Assembly (NCBI RefSeq): GCF_014649755.1
Contig: NZ_BMTQ01000028.1
Location: 1 to 42,287 of the forward strand
DNA: 42,287 bases
Direction: 5' to 3'
DNA from: Streptomyces litmocidini
GTDB taxonomy: Bacteria > Actinomycetota > Actinomycetes > Streptomycetales > Streptomycetaceae
Shown here in pieces: positions 23,027-30,460 of the stretch (position 1 is its first letter; every line of letters starts with the position of its first letter). A model generated the notes under the pieces. The model did no database searches and was not told where the DNA came from. It saw only the letters and a program-made list of their open reading frames with translations. The translations under genes were made by a program, and so were the position numbers.

Positions 23027-24679
23027 TCAGCTCCTCGGCGCGAGGCACACCAGACTCTCGTCGGTGCCGACGAGCAGGGAGCCGGCGCCGGTGACCGCGA
23101 CCGCGCGGACCGGGGGGCCCGGGCGGAAGGAGAGCGTCGGTCCGCCCTCCGGCCGGTGGAGTTCGACCAGGCCGTCGGCCCAGGCGGCGGCGACCAGCGG
23201 CCCCTGCGGGGTCTCGGTGGCGTGCAGGGAGACGACCGGCGAGGGGCGTTCGGCGAGGGGCTCGGGGCGCGTGGTGCGGCCCGGCGTCCAGAGCCGGACG
23301 CTCCCGTCCGCGCCGCCGGAGCAGACGAACGGGGCCTCGGACTCGACCGCGGCGACGGCCGTGACCCGCCCGCTGTGCGCGGCCGACTGGTGGAGTCCCG
23401 TCAGGCCGAAGGCGTGGACGGAGCCCAACCGGTCCCCCACCACCACCGAACCGGCGATCGCCGCGAGGGCCGTCCCCGGGTGACGGGCCAGGGTCGCCGC
23501 GACCGCCTCGGTGAGCCGCTCCAGGTACGGGGGCCTGGGCGCCGTTCCCCGTACGGCGTGCAGCCGACCCCGGTCGTCCAGGAGCAGCACCGTGCCGTCG
23601 GGCGCGGGCGCCAGCGCGGTGATCCGGCCGGGGACGGTGTGCGCGAGGCGGCCGGCCGGGCTCGCGTCGGCCTCGTGGAGCAGACGCACGGTGCCGGTGG
23701 GGTCGCCGACGAGGAGGGTTCCCTCCAGGGGGCCGCCCGCCGCGCCGAGCACGGTGACCGGGCCCGGCCAGGGCGGTGTCAGATCGCCGCGGTGACGGGC
23801 CCACCGGACCCGCCACGGCGCGGCCTCCGCGAGCTCGGCGAGCGCGGGGCGGAGCCGGGGGTCGGCGCCGTCGCCCAGAGCGGCGAGCAGGACCAACGCC
23901 CTGTCCGAAGGGGCCTGTTCGCGGCAGAGCGACTGCCCGGCGCGCATCCAGGCGGTCCGGAGCCCGCCGTGCTCGTCGACGGCGCCCCCGCCGGGGCGGG
24001 CGGACGGCTCCGGCCCGTCGAGGGTGCCGGGCACTCCGGCGAGGGCGGCGCCGGTGACGTACGCCGTGGTGACGAGCAGCGGGTCGGCCGCGCAGACGGC
24101 GGCCGGGTCGGAGAGGTCCGGCAGCGGCGGGGCCGGCTCGGTCCGGGCGCCGTCGGCGGACTCGGGCCCGCCGTCCAGGTCGACGACGGCGATCCGGCGC
24201 TCGGCGCGCAGGGCGGCCGGGGCCGGGGTGTCGCTCCGGGCCTCCACCACGAGGCGGATCCTCCCGACACCGGCGAGCTCCGCGATGAGCCGGGTGAGCG
24301 CGGCGGGTTCGGCGGCGGCGTGGAGGTCCGTGAGCAGGAGGACGGCCCCGCCGGCGGACCGCGGCTCGCTGGTGGCGAGGGCGTGGACGAGGTCGCCGGG
24401 CGACCGGGCCACGACGCCGAGGCGGTCGGCGATCGTCCAGGCCGCGCCGAGGGCGCTCTGCCCGGCGAGCGGGACGAGCACCCGGGGCGTACGGCGGCGG
24501 GAGCGTCCGGAGCGCGGGCCGTGTGCGGCGAGCCGGCCCAGGAGGGCCGTCTTGCCGCTGCCCGGGGCGCCGGTGACGAGGCAGAGCCGGGGCGCCTCGG
24601 GATCGGTGAGCCAGCCGAGGAGCGCGGCGGCCTCGGCTTCCGTACCGCCCCATCCCGGGGACGGGCTCGCGGACGGCAT
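23027..24679 (-). CDS. P-loop NTPase with WD40 repeats
   Basis: 550 residues. Walker A GAPGSGKT is at residues 37-44 and a Walker B-like GAVLLLTDLHA at about 111-121. A helical region follows, then a WD40-like beta-propeller from about 300 to the end (PVTVLGAAGG, VRLLHEADAS, FVCSGGADGSVRLWTPGR, PLVAAAWADGLVELHRPEG). This is the architecture of STAND-type signal NTPases. It is smaller than typical AfsK/NACHT-like regulators and has no obvious effector domain. ATG 24679 begins MPSASPSPGWGG; an upstream start is not obvious. Neighbours are the convergent TPR gene and a GntR gene upstream. Possible roles are regulatory scaffold or defence; none is proven. Confidence 0.75.
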   Translation of the reverse strand: MPSASPSPGWGGTEAEAAALLGWLTDPEAPRLCLVTGAPGSGKTALLGRLAAHGPRSGRSRRRTPRVLVPLAGQSALGAAWTIADRLGVVARSPGDLVHALATSEPRSAGGAVLLLTDLHAAAEPAALTRLIAELAGVGRIRLVVEARSDTPAPAALRAERRIAVVDLDGGPESADGARTEPAPPLPDLSDPAAVCAADPLLVTTAYVTGAALAGVPGTLDGPEPSARPGGGAVDEHGGLRTAWMRAGQSLCREQAPSDRALVLLAALGDGADPRLRPALAELAEAAPWRVRWARHRGDLTPPWPGPVTVLGAAGGPLEGTLLVGDPTGTVRLLHEADASPAGRLAHTVPGRITALAPAPDGTVLLLDDRGRLHAVRGTAPRPPYLERLTEAVAATLARHPGTALAAIAGSVVVGDRLGSVHAFGLTGLHQSAAHSGRVTAVAAVESEAPFVCSGGADGSVRLWTPGRTTRPEPLAERPSPVVSLHATETPQGPLVAAAWADGLVELHRPEGGPTLSFRPGPPVRAVAVTGAGSLLVGTDESLVCLAPRS

Positions 24680-24798
24680 GGGGACACCTCACGGGTGACG
24701 CGACACGGCGGACGGCTGACGCCTCCGACCTTAGTCGTCCGAACCGTGCCCGGTACCACGCCGACGAAACCGACTCGTGAAACGCCCCGGGCCACCGG

Positions 24799-24847
24799 CG
24801 CCCCGCCGGTCCCGCCGCCCCCTCCCGGGCGCGGGCCCGGCGGGGCG
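24799..24847 (-). terminator. Terminator after GntR gene
   Basis: CGCCCCGCCGG (24799-24809) and CCGGCGGGGCG (24837-24847) pair across a 27-base loop just after the regulator stop (24852, minus strand). Confidence 0.5.
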
Positions 24848-24851
24848 TCCC

Positions 24852-25721
24852 TCAGCGGTCGGAGCCGGCGAAGTGCTCTCGCACCAGGGCCTGGACGACG
24901 GTCAGGTCCTGGGCGATCAGGGCGTCGAGGAGTGCGGTGTGCTCGGCGGCGTCGGCGACGAGGTCGCCGTGGCGGAGGGCGGGGGCGCTGATCAGGGGCC
25001 ACTGCGAACGGCGGTGGAGGTCGTCCGCGACGGCCAGCAGCTGTTCGTTCCCGGCGAGGGAGAGGACGGCCCGGTGGAAGGCCCGGTCGGTCTCGGCGTA
25101 GTGGGCGCGGTCGCCCCGGGCGGCGGCGGTCGCGGTGGCCTCGGCGAGCGGCCGGAGCTCGGCCCAGCGGGCGGCCGGGACCGTGCGGGCGAGCCGCAGC
25201 ATGACGGGGACCTCGATGAGCGCGCGGACCTCGGCGAGTTCGGCGAGCTCGCGGGGGGTGCGTTCGGTGACGCGGAAGCCGCGGTTCGGCACGACCTCGA
25301 CGGCCCCTTCGACGGCGAGGCGCTGCATGGCCTCGCGGACGGGGGTGGCGGAGACGCCGAAGCGCTCGGCGAGGGCGGGGGCGGAGTAGACCTCGCCGGG
25401 GCGGAGTTCACCGCCGACGAGGGCGGTGCGGAGGGCTTCGAGGACCTGGCCGCGGACGGAGTGCCTGCGCACGGTGCGGGGGCCGGGGGCCGGTTCGCCG
25501 TGGGTGTGCTCGCCACGGGCGTGCTCGGGGCCTCGGCCCTGCTCCGTGCCGCGCGTCTGCTCCGGGACCCGTACGGACTCCGCGTGCGGCGGCTCCGGGC
25601 GTGTGGACGGCGTGCGGACCGGCTCCGGGCGCGTCGGCTCCGGACGTACGGCCCCCGTGGCGCCGCCGAAGGGCGGGGACGGCCTCTCCGTCGCCCGCTC
25701 GCGCGCTGCGCCCTGCTCCAC
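24852..25721 (-). CDS. GntR/FCD-family transcriptional regulator
   Basis: 289 residues from GTG 25721, which has a strong AGGAGGA ribosome site; longer in-frame starts lack one. Residues 1-83 are a low-complexity Pro/Glu/Arg linker (TRPEPVRTPSTRPEPP, GRGPEHARGEHTHGEP). The winged helix-turn-helix covers about 84-150 (RRHSVRGQVLEALRTALVGG, SAPALAERFGVSATPVREAM, PNRGFRV). The FCD domain follows, with likely metal ligands in ETDRAFHR, AEHTALL and REHFAG. Its ligand is unknown. It is divergent from the iron-regulated FhuF-like gene. The unusually long disordered N-terminus is odd for GntR proteins. Confidence 0.82.
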   Translation of the reverse strand: MEQGAARERATERPSPPFGGATGAVRPEPTRPEPVRTPSTRPEPPHAESVRVPEQTRGTEQGRGPEHARGEHTHGEPAPGPRTVRRHSVRGQVLEALRTALVGGELRPGEVYSAPALAERFGVSATPVREAMQRLAVEGAVEVVPNRGFRVTERTPRELAELAEVRALIEVPVMLRLARTVPAARWAELRPLAEATATAAARGDRAHYAETDRAFHRAVLSLAGNEQLLAVADDLHRRSQWPLISAPALRHGDLVADAAEHTALLDALIAQDLTVVQALVREHFAGSDR

Positions 25722-25871
25722 CCGGGTCCTCCTGCGGCCTCGTGCCGGGCCCGGCTCGCGTCGCCGGGGCCCTCTGTGCACCATAGGCGAACGGGCCGAC
25801 ATCCGGGGCATACGAGCCGCCACCGCAGGTGGGAGGGGCTCTCCGGTGGTGAGAGGCCACCCCGAATCGGG

Positions 25872-25890
25872 TAAGGTAAGGCTAACCTGC
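25872..25890 (+). promoter_or_regulatory. Iron box (DmdR/IdeR type)
   Basis: TAAGGTAAGGCTAACCTGC matches the 19-base DmdR/IdeR iron-box consensus at 15 positions and lies 26-44 bases before the FhuF-like start codon. Iron-loaded DmdR would repress the gene. Confidence 0.8.
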
Positions 25891-25915
25891 CAACGCTCGC
25901 GATTCGGTGGTCCGC

Positions 25916-26812
25916 ATGACCGTCCCCGCCCTGTTGCCCGCTCCCCCCGCCTCGCCCGTCGCGGCCTCCTACGCCCGGCTCGCCGAGGTCTTCCCCGGCC
26001 TGCGGATGGAGGAGCCCGCCCGGGACGAGCGGCTGCCGAGCGGTGCGGGCTGGGTCGGCGCGGACGAGCTCGCGGCCGGCGGCCCCCGCCTCGACGCCTT
26101 CCTCGCCCGGGACGACGCGCAGGTGCTGCGGGACCACGGCACCCGGGCCCGCCCCGACGTCGTGGCGGGCTTCGGACTGCACCGGTACGCCTGGCCCGCC
26201 TGCCTCCTCGTCACCCTCCCCTGGTTCCTGGACCGCAGGGTGCCCCGCCTGCCCGTCCGGAACGTGGCCTTCCAGCGGGCGCTCGGCCGCATGGCGGTCC
26301 GGGTCGAGGAGTTCGCCTGCCTGCCGGGCGACCCCGCGGCCGCCCTCCCCGGCGCCCGGGTCGTCGCCGACGAGGAGGCGCTGCGCGCCGAGGTGCGCGC
26401 CTCGCTCGCCGAGCACTTCGAGGCCGTCCTCGACGGCTTCGGGCCCCGGATGCGGCGCGGCCGCCGGGCCCTGTGGGGGATGGCCACGGACGAGATCGTC
26501 GAGGGCCTCTGGTACGTCGCGGCCCTGCTCGGCGAGGAGCGGCGGGCGATGGCCGAGCTCGAACTCCTCCTGCCGGGCACCTCCGAGCCGTACGAGCCGT
26601 ACGCGGGCGGTGCGGGCTTCCGCGAGCTGGCCGGCACCGAGGGGGCGGACGGCGCCCCGCACGCCACCCGCGACCGGGCCACGTGCTGCTTCTTCTACAC
26701 GCTGCGCCCCGAGGACGCCTGTCTCACCTGTCCGCGCACCCGCGACGCCGAGCGCGCCCGCCGACTGACCGCGACCGCGACCGCGACCGCGACCGCGACC
26801 GCGACCGCCTGA
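25916..26812 (+). CDS. FhuF-like [2Fe-2S] protein, putative ferric-siderophore reductase
   Basis: 298 residues. The C-terminal FhuF cluster motif is C257-C258-x10-C269-x2-C272 (CCFFYTLRPEDACLTCP). The central region, YAWPACLLVTLPWFLDRRVP, fits the FhuF/IucA-C family. FhuF-like proteins reduce ferric siderophores in the cytoplasm to release iron. The iron box directly upstream supports iron repression. ATG 25916 is chosen over GTG 25907; both have only weak ribosome sites. The last 14 residues are seven Thr-Ala pairs encoded by a hexanucleotide repeat, beyond the normal family end (ERARRL). Confidence 0.85.
   Translation: MTVPALLPAPPASPVAASYARLAEVFPGLRMEEPARDERLPSGAGWVGADELAAGGPRLDAFLARDDAQVLRDHGTRARPDVVAGFGLHRYAWPACLLVTLPWFLDRRVPRLPVRNVAFQRALGRMAVRVEEFACLPGDPAAALPGARVVADEEALRAEVRASLAEHFEAVLDGFGPRMRRGRRALWGMATDEIVEGLWYVAALLGEERRAMAELELLLPGTSEPYEPYAGGAGFRELAGTEGADGAPHATRDRATCCFFYTLRPEDACLTCPRTRDAERARRLTATATATATATATA
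26767..26808 (+). repeat. Hexanucleotide repeat, seven GACCGC units
   Basis: Seven exact GACCGC units at the 3' end of the FhuF-like gene encode (Thr-Ala)7. Because units are six bases, gain or loss keeps the frame and only changes tail length. Confidence 0.9.
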
Positions 26813-26845
26813 GGCTCCCGGCGCGCGGCCGCGATTACGCCACCC

Positions 26846-26867
26846 GTTCGAGTGACGCGAATCGAAC
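26846..26867. other. Inverted repeat in intergenic region
   Basis: GTTCGA (26846-26851) and TCGAAC (26862-26867) flank ten bases, 34 bases after the FhuF-like stop. It is a possible weak terminator or regulatory dyad; the 213-base gap 26813-27025 contains no credible gene. Confidence 0.35.
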
Positions 26868-26958
26868 TCAACCCCCTTTTCCTGCACGGGCGTTCGACCG
26901 GATCGCACCTATTCGCATGCCCCGGGACCCCGATGGCGTGCTCTTGCCCCGAAACCCC

Positions 26959-26986
26959 TTGAGCACCCCACGGGGTCGGCCAGTAT
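26959..26986 (+). promoter_or_regulatory. Possible promoter of the DUF2637 gene
   Basis: TTGAGC (26959-26964) and CAGTAT (26981-26986) with a 16-base spacer, 40 bases upstream of ATG 27026. The -10 is poor. Confidence 0.3.
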
Positions 26987-27025
26987 GGGCCGCCAAACGC
27001 CCTACTGCGATGCAAGGGACACCGC

Positions 27026-28156
27026 ATGAGACTGACCGACATATCGCTGGACTGGCTGCTTCCGGGCGGCGTGATGGTGGCCGGAGTCCTGACGGCGGTG
27101 GCGGTGCTCGCGCGCGGGAAGCGCGCCGGTGACCAGGCCTCGGCCGACGACTCCTGGGAACGCAGCGAGGAGCGCCGCAGACGCAAGGAGGCCGTCTACG
27201 GATTCGCCTCGTACGGGCTGCTCTTCCTCTGCGCGGCCGTCGCGGCGGCGCTCTCCTTCCACGGCCTCGTCGGCTTCGGCCGGCAGAACCTGAACCTCGC
27301 CGGGGGCTGGGAGTACCTCGTCCCCTTCGGCCTCGACGGCGCCGCCATGTTCTGCTCGGTGCTCGCGGTCCGCGAGGCCAGCCACGGCGACGCGGCCCTC
27401 GGCTCGCGCCTGCTCGTCTGGCTGTTCGCGGGCGCGGCGGCCTGGTTCAACTGGGTGCACGCGCCGCGCGGCATGGGCCACGACGGTGCTCCGCACTTCT
27501 TCGCCGGCATGTCCCTCTCGGCGGCGGTCCTCTTCGACCGGGCGCTGAAGCAGACCCGGAGGGCGGCGCTCCGCGAGCAGGGCCTGGTGCCCCGCCCGCT
27601 GCCGCAGATCCGCATCGTGCGGTGGCTGAGGGCGCCCCGGGAGACCTTCGCGGCCTGGTCGCTGATGCTCCTGGAGGGCGTGCGCACCCTGGACGAGGCG
27701 GTCGACGAGGTGCGCGAGGACCGGCGGGAGAAGGAGCAGAACCGGCTCCGCCGACGCGACCAGGTCAAGCTGGACCGGGCGAGGCTCAAGGCGATCAACC
27801 GACAGCACCGCGCCTTCGGGCTCGGCCGCGGCGGTGGCCGCCAGGTCGAGATGGCGGCCCTCGGCGCTTCGTCCGGCACGGGTGCCGGTCCGGGCGCGGG
27901 TGCCGGTCCGGGCGCGGGCGGCGGTTCGGGCTCCGCGACGACGGCCGTGCAGGCGAGCGTCGCGGAGCCCGCCATAGCGGACCCCGGACAGCTGCCGCTT
28001 CGGCACCGGCCCTCCCTGCAAGCCGTGAGGGGCGATGAGCCCCGCCCCGGCGAGTCCCGGACGGTGGACCTCACCGCCGAGGACGACACCCAGGCGCTGC
28101 CCCGTCTCGACTCCCTGGAGCGCAAGCTCAAGGACCTGGAGCAGCAGTTCGGCTGA
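27026..28156 (+). CDS. DUF2637 (SpdB-like) membrane protein
   Basis: 376 residues. A first membrane helix (about 9-29) is followed by a highly charged cytoplasmic segment and three more helices (about 55-160), then a helical charged region (about 180-265). A Gly/Ala-rich linker GTGAGPGAGAGPGAGGGSG comes next, then a C-terminal tail that ends in a short coiled coil (LDSLERKLKDLEQQFG). This is the DUF2637 layout, shared with spread proteins of Streptomyces plasmids and with chromosomal proteins of unknown role. AGGGA precedes ATG 27026. No conjugation genes are nearby, so a plasmid origin is not indicated. Confidence 0.75.
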   Translation: MRLTDISLDWLLPGGVMVAGVLTAVAVLARGKRAGDQASADDSWERSEERRRRKEAVYGFASYGLLFLCAAVAAALSFHGLVGFGRQNLNLAGGWEYLVPFGLDGAAMFCSVLAVREASHGDAALGSRLLVWLFAGAAAWFNWVHAPRGMGHDGAPHFFAGMSLSAAVLFDRALKQTRRAALREQGLVPRPLPQIRIVRWLRAPRETFAAWSLMLLEGVRTLDEAVDEVREDRREKEQNRLRRRDQVKLDRARLKAINRQHRAFGLGRGGGRQVEMAALGASSGTGAGPGAGAGPGAGGGSGSATTAVQASVAEPAIADPGQLPLRHRPSLQAVRGDEPRPGESRTVDLTAEDDTQALPRLDSLERKLKDLEQQFG

Positions 28157-28178
28157 GCGGGGGAACAGGAAGGAGACC

Positions 28179-28207
28179 GGCGGGGCCGCCTCTCAGGCGG
28201 CCCCGCC
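28179..28207. terminator. Bidirectional terminator hairpin
   Basis: Perfect 13-base arms (28179-28191, 28195-28207) with a three-base loop between convergent genes; the loop and right arm include the stop of the minus-strand ATPase gene. Confidence 0.85.
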
Positions 28208-28642
28208 GTCCAGTTCGAACCACACCACCTTGCCCACCCCGTTCTCCTCGACGCCCCAGGAGTCGGCCAGGGCCTGGACGAGGACGAGTCCCCGGCCGTG
28301 CGTACCGTCGTCGGCGGGCGGTGCGTGCGGCCGTTCGAGTCCGGGCACGAAGTCGCGGACCTCGACCCTCAGCTGCTCCGGAACGACCGTCGCGGTCACG
28401 ACGGCCCCGTGCTCGGTGTGGACCAGGGCATTGGTCACCAGTTCGCTGGTGAGCAGTTCGGCCACGTCGGAGGCGCCCGGTCCGCCCCACTTCCGCAGCA
28501 GTTCGCGCAGGGCATGGCGTACCTCCGGCACCGCGGTGAGATCGGCGCATCCCACCTTTCTGAGCAGTTGAGTCGACTGTCGTGCCTCCCCGGCCATATC
28601 CCCCACCCACAGGTCGCGTCGAACAGGCTCACGGGGATGCAT
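28193..28642 (-). CDS. RsbW-like ATP-binding (anti-sigma/histidine kinase-like) protein
   Basis: 149 residues from ATG 28642; ATG 28597 would give a 134-residue form. The HATPase_c motifs are AELLTSELVTNALVHTEHG (N box) and GTHGRGLVLVQALADSW (G2 box), with VEVRDFVPG at the G1 position. No phosphoacceptor domain is present. Streptomyces has many such stand-alone kinases that act as anti-sigma factors or on anti-anti-sigma factors. No sigma factor or STAS gene is adjacent, so the partner is unknown. It is convergent with the DUF2637 gene and upstream of poxB on the same strand. Confidence 0.82.
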   Translation of the reverse strand: MHPREPVRRDLWVGDMAGEARQSTQLLRKVGCADLTAVPEVRHALRELLRKWGGPGASDVAELLTSELVTNALVHTEHGAVVTATVVPEQLRVEVRDFVPGLERPHAPPADDGTHGRGLVLVQALADSWGVEENGVGKVVWFELDGGAA

Positions 28643-28690
28643 GCCCCGCCTCACCGTCCGCATTCATGAGGGGGGACTTTCCGGACACCC

Positions 28691-30433
28691 TCAGGGTCTG
28701 GGCACGTTGCGCAGGTTGGAGCGGGCCATCTGGAGCATCCGGCCCACGCCGCCGTCCAGGACGATCTTGCCGGCGGAGAGCGCGAAGCCGGTCACCATGT
28801 CGGCGCTGATCTTCGGCGGGATGGAGAGCGCGTTCGGGTCGGTGACGACGTCGACCAGGGCCGGCCCCTTGTGCCGGAAGGCGTCCTTGAGGGCGCCCGC
28901 GAGGTGCTTGGGCTTCTCGACCCGGACGCCGTGGGCCCCGGCGGCGCGGGCGATGGCGGCGAAGTCCGGGTTCTTGTTCGTCGTCCCGTACGAGGGGAGT
29001 CCGGCGACCAGCATCTCCAGCTCCACCATGCCCAGCGAGGAGTTGTTGAACAGGACGACCTTCACGGGCAGGTCGTACTGGACGAGGGTCAGGAAGTCGC
29101 CCATCAGCATCGAGAAGCCGCCGTCGCCGGAGAGCGAGACGACCTGGCGGTTCCGGTCCGTGAACTGGGCGCCGATCGCCTGCGGCAGGGCGTTCGCCAT
29201 GGAGCCGTGGCTGAACGAGCCGATGATCCTGCGCCGCCCGTTGGGCGAGAGGTAGCGGGCCGCCCAGACGTTGCACATGCCGGTGTCGACCGTGAAGACC
29301 GCGTCGTCGTCGGCGAGGTCGTCGAGGACGGAGGCGACGTACTCGGGGTGGATCGGGACGTGCTTCTCGACCTTGCGGGTGTAGGCCTTGACGACGCCCT
29401 CCAGGGCGTCGGCGTGCTTCTTCAGCATCTTGTCGAGGAAACGCCGGTCGGTCTTCGCGCGGACCCGGGGGACCACGCAGCGCAGCGTCTCGCGGACGTC
29501 CCCCCAGACGGCCAGGTCGAGCCGGGAGCGGCGGCCGAGGTGCTCGGGCCGGACGTCCACCTGCACGATCCTGACGTCGTCGGGCAGGAAGGCGTTGTAC
29601 GGGAAGTCGGTGCCGAGCAGGATCAGCAGGTCGCACTCGTGGGTGGCCTCGTAGGCCGCGCCGTATCCGAGCAGACCGCTCATGCCGACGTCGTACGGAT
29701 TGTCGTACTGGATCCATTCCTTGCCGCGCAGGGCGTGGCCGACCGGCGCCTTGATCCGCTCGGCGAACTGCATCACCTCGGCGTGCGCCCCCGCCGTGCC
29801 GCTGCCGCAGAACAGCGTCACCCGGTCGGCGGCGTCGATCATCCGGACGAGCGCGTCGATCTCGGCGTCCCCGGGGCGGACGGTGGGCCGGGTGGTGACG
29901 AGCGCGGTCTCCGCCGCCCCCTCCGGGGCCGGCTGGGAGGCGATGTCGCCGGGCAGCGAGACGACGCTGACGCCGCCGCGGCCGACGGCGTGCTGGATCG
30001 CCGTGTGGAGCAGCCGGGGCATCTGCTTCGGGCTGGAGATGAGCTCGCTGTAGTGGCTGCACTCGCGGAACAGCTGGTCCGGATGGGTCTCCTGGAAGTA
30101 GGAGAGTCCGATCTCGCTGGACGGGATGTGCGAGGCGAGGGCGAGGACCGGGGCCATGGAACGGTGGGCGTCGTACAGGCCGTTGATGAGGTGGAGGTTG
30201 CCGGGCCCGCAGGAGCCCGCGCAGGCGGCGAGGCCGCCGGTGACCTGGGCCTCGGCGCCCGCCGCGAAGGCGGCGGTCTCCTCGTGCCGCACCTGGACCC
30301 AGTCGATCGCCTTGGTGCGTCGGATCGCGTCGACGACCGGGTTCAGGCTGTCGCCGACCACTCCGTACAGGCGCCGGACGCCCGCCCGGACGAGGATGTC
30401 GACGAACTGTTCCGCAACGTTCTGTTTGGCCAT
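28691..30433 (-). CDS. poxB: Thiamine-pyrophosphate enzyme, PoxB-type pyruvate dehydrogenase
   Basis: 580 residues. It has the three-domain TPP fold: VRHEETAAFAAGAEAQ (catalytic Glu), central FAD-type domain with TLFCGSGTAGAHAEV, and C-terminal TPP motif SGDGGFSMLMGDF ending at LFNNSSLG. NGLYDAHRSMAPVLAL and DVVTDPNALSIPP resemble pyruvate oxidase / pyruvate:quinone oxidoreductase rather than acetolactate synthase. It oxidises pyruvate to acetate and CO2 with electrons to quinone, at the membrane. E. coli PoxB uses a C-terminal amphipathic helix for lipid binding; here the end (QMARSNLRNVPRP) is short. ATG 30433 is clear. Confidence 0.88.
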   Translation of the reverse strand: MAKQNVAEQFVDILVRAGVRRLYGVVGDSLNPVVDAIRRTKAIDWVQVRHEETAAFAAGAEAQVTGGLAACAGSCGPGNLHLINGLYDAHRSMAPVLALASHIPSSEIGLSYFQETHPDQLFRECSHYSELISSPKQMPRLLHTAIQHAVGRGGVSVVSLPGDIASQPAPEGAAETALVTTRPTVRPGDAEIDALVRMIDAADRVTLFCGSGTAGAHAEVMQFAERIKAPVGHALRGKEWIQYDNPYDVGMSGLLGYGAAYEATHECDLLILLGTDFPYNAFLPDDVRIVQVDVRPEHLGRRSRLDLAVWGDVRETLRCVVPRVRAKTDRRFLDKMLKKHADALEGVVKAYTRKVEKHVPIHPEYVASVLDDLADDDAVFTVDTGMCNVWAARYLSPNGRRRIIGSFSHGSMANALPQAIGAQFTDRNRQVVSLSGDGGFSMLMGDFLTLVQYDLPVKVVLFNNSSLGMVELEMLVAGLPSYGTTNKNPDFAAIARAAGAHGVRVEKPKHLAGALKDAFRHKGPALVDVVTDPNALSIPPKISADMVTGFALSAGKIVLDGGVGRMLQMARSNLRNVPRP

Positions 30434-30460
30434 GGCTCCATCAACACACGGCCCGGCGGG

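Noticed and set aside
26767..26808. Hexanucleotide array as a CRISPR or regulatory iteron
   Set aside because: Units are only six bases with no spacers and lie inside a coding sequence; it is a simple-sequence repeat.
26846..26867. GTTCGA-n10-TCGAAC resembling a tRNA T-arm
   Set aside because: No acceptor, D or anticodon arms fit around it, so no tRNA is called.
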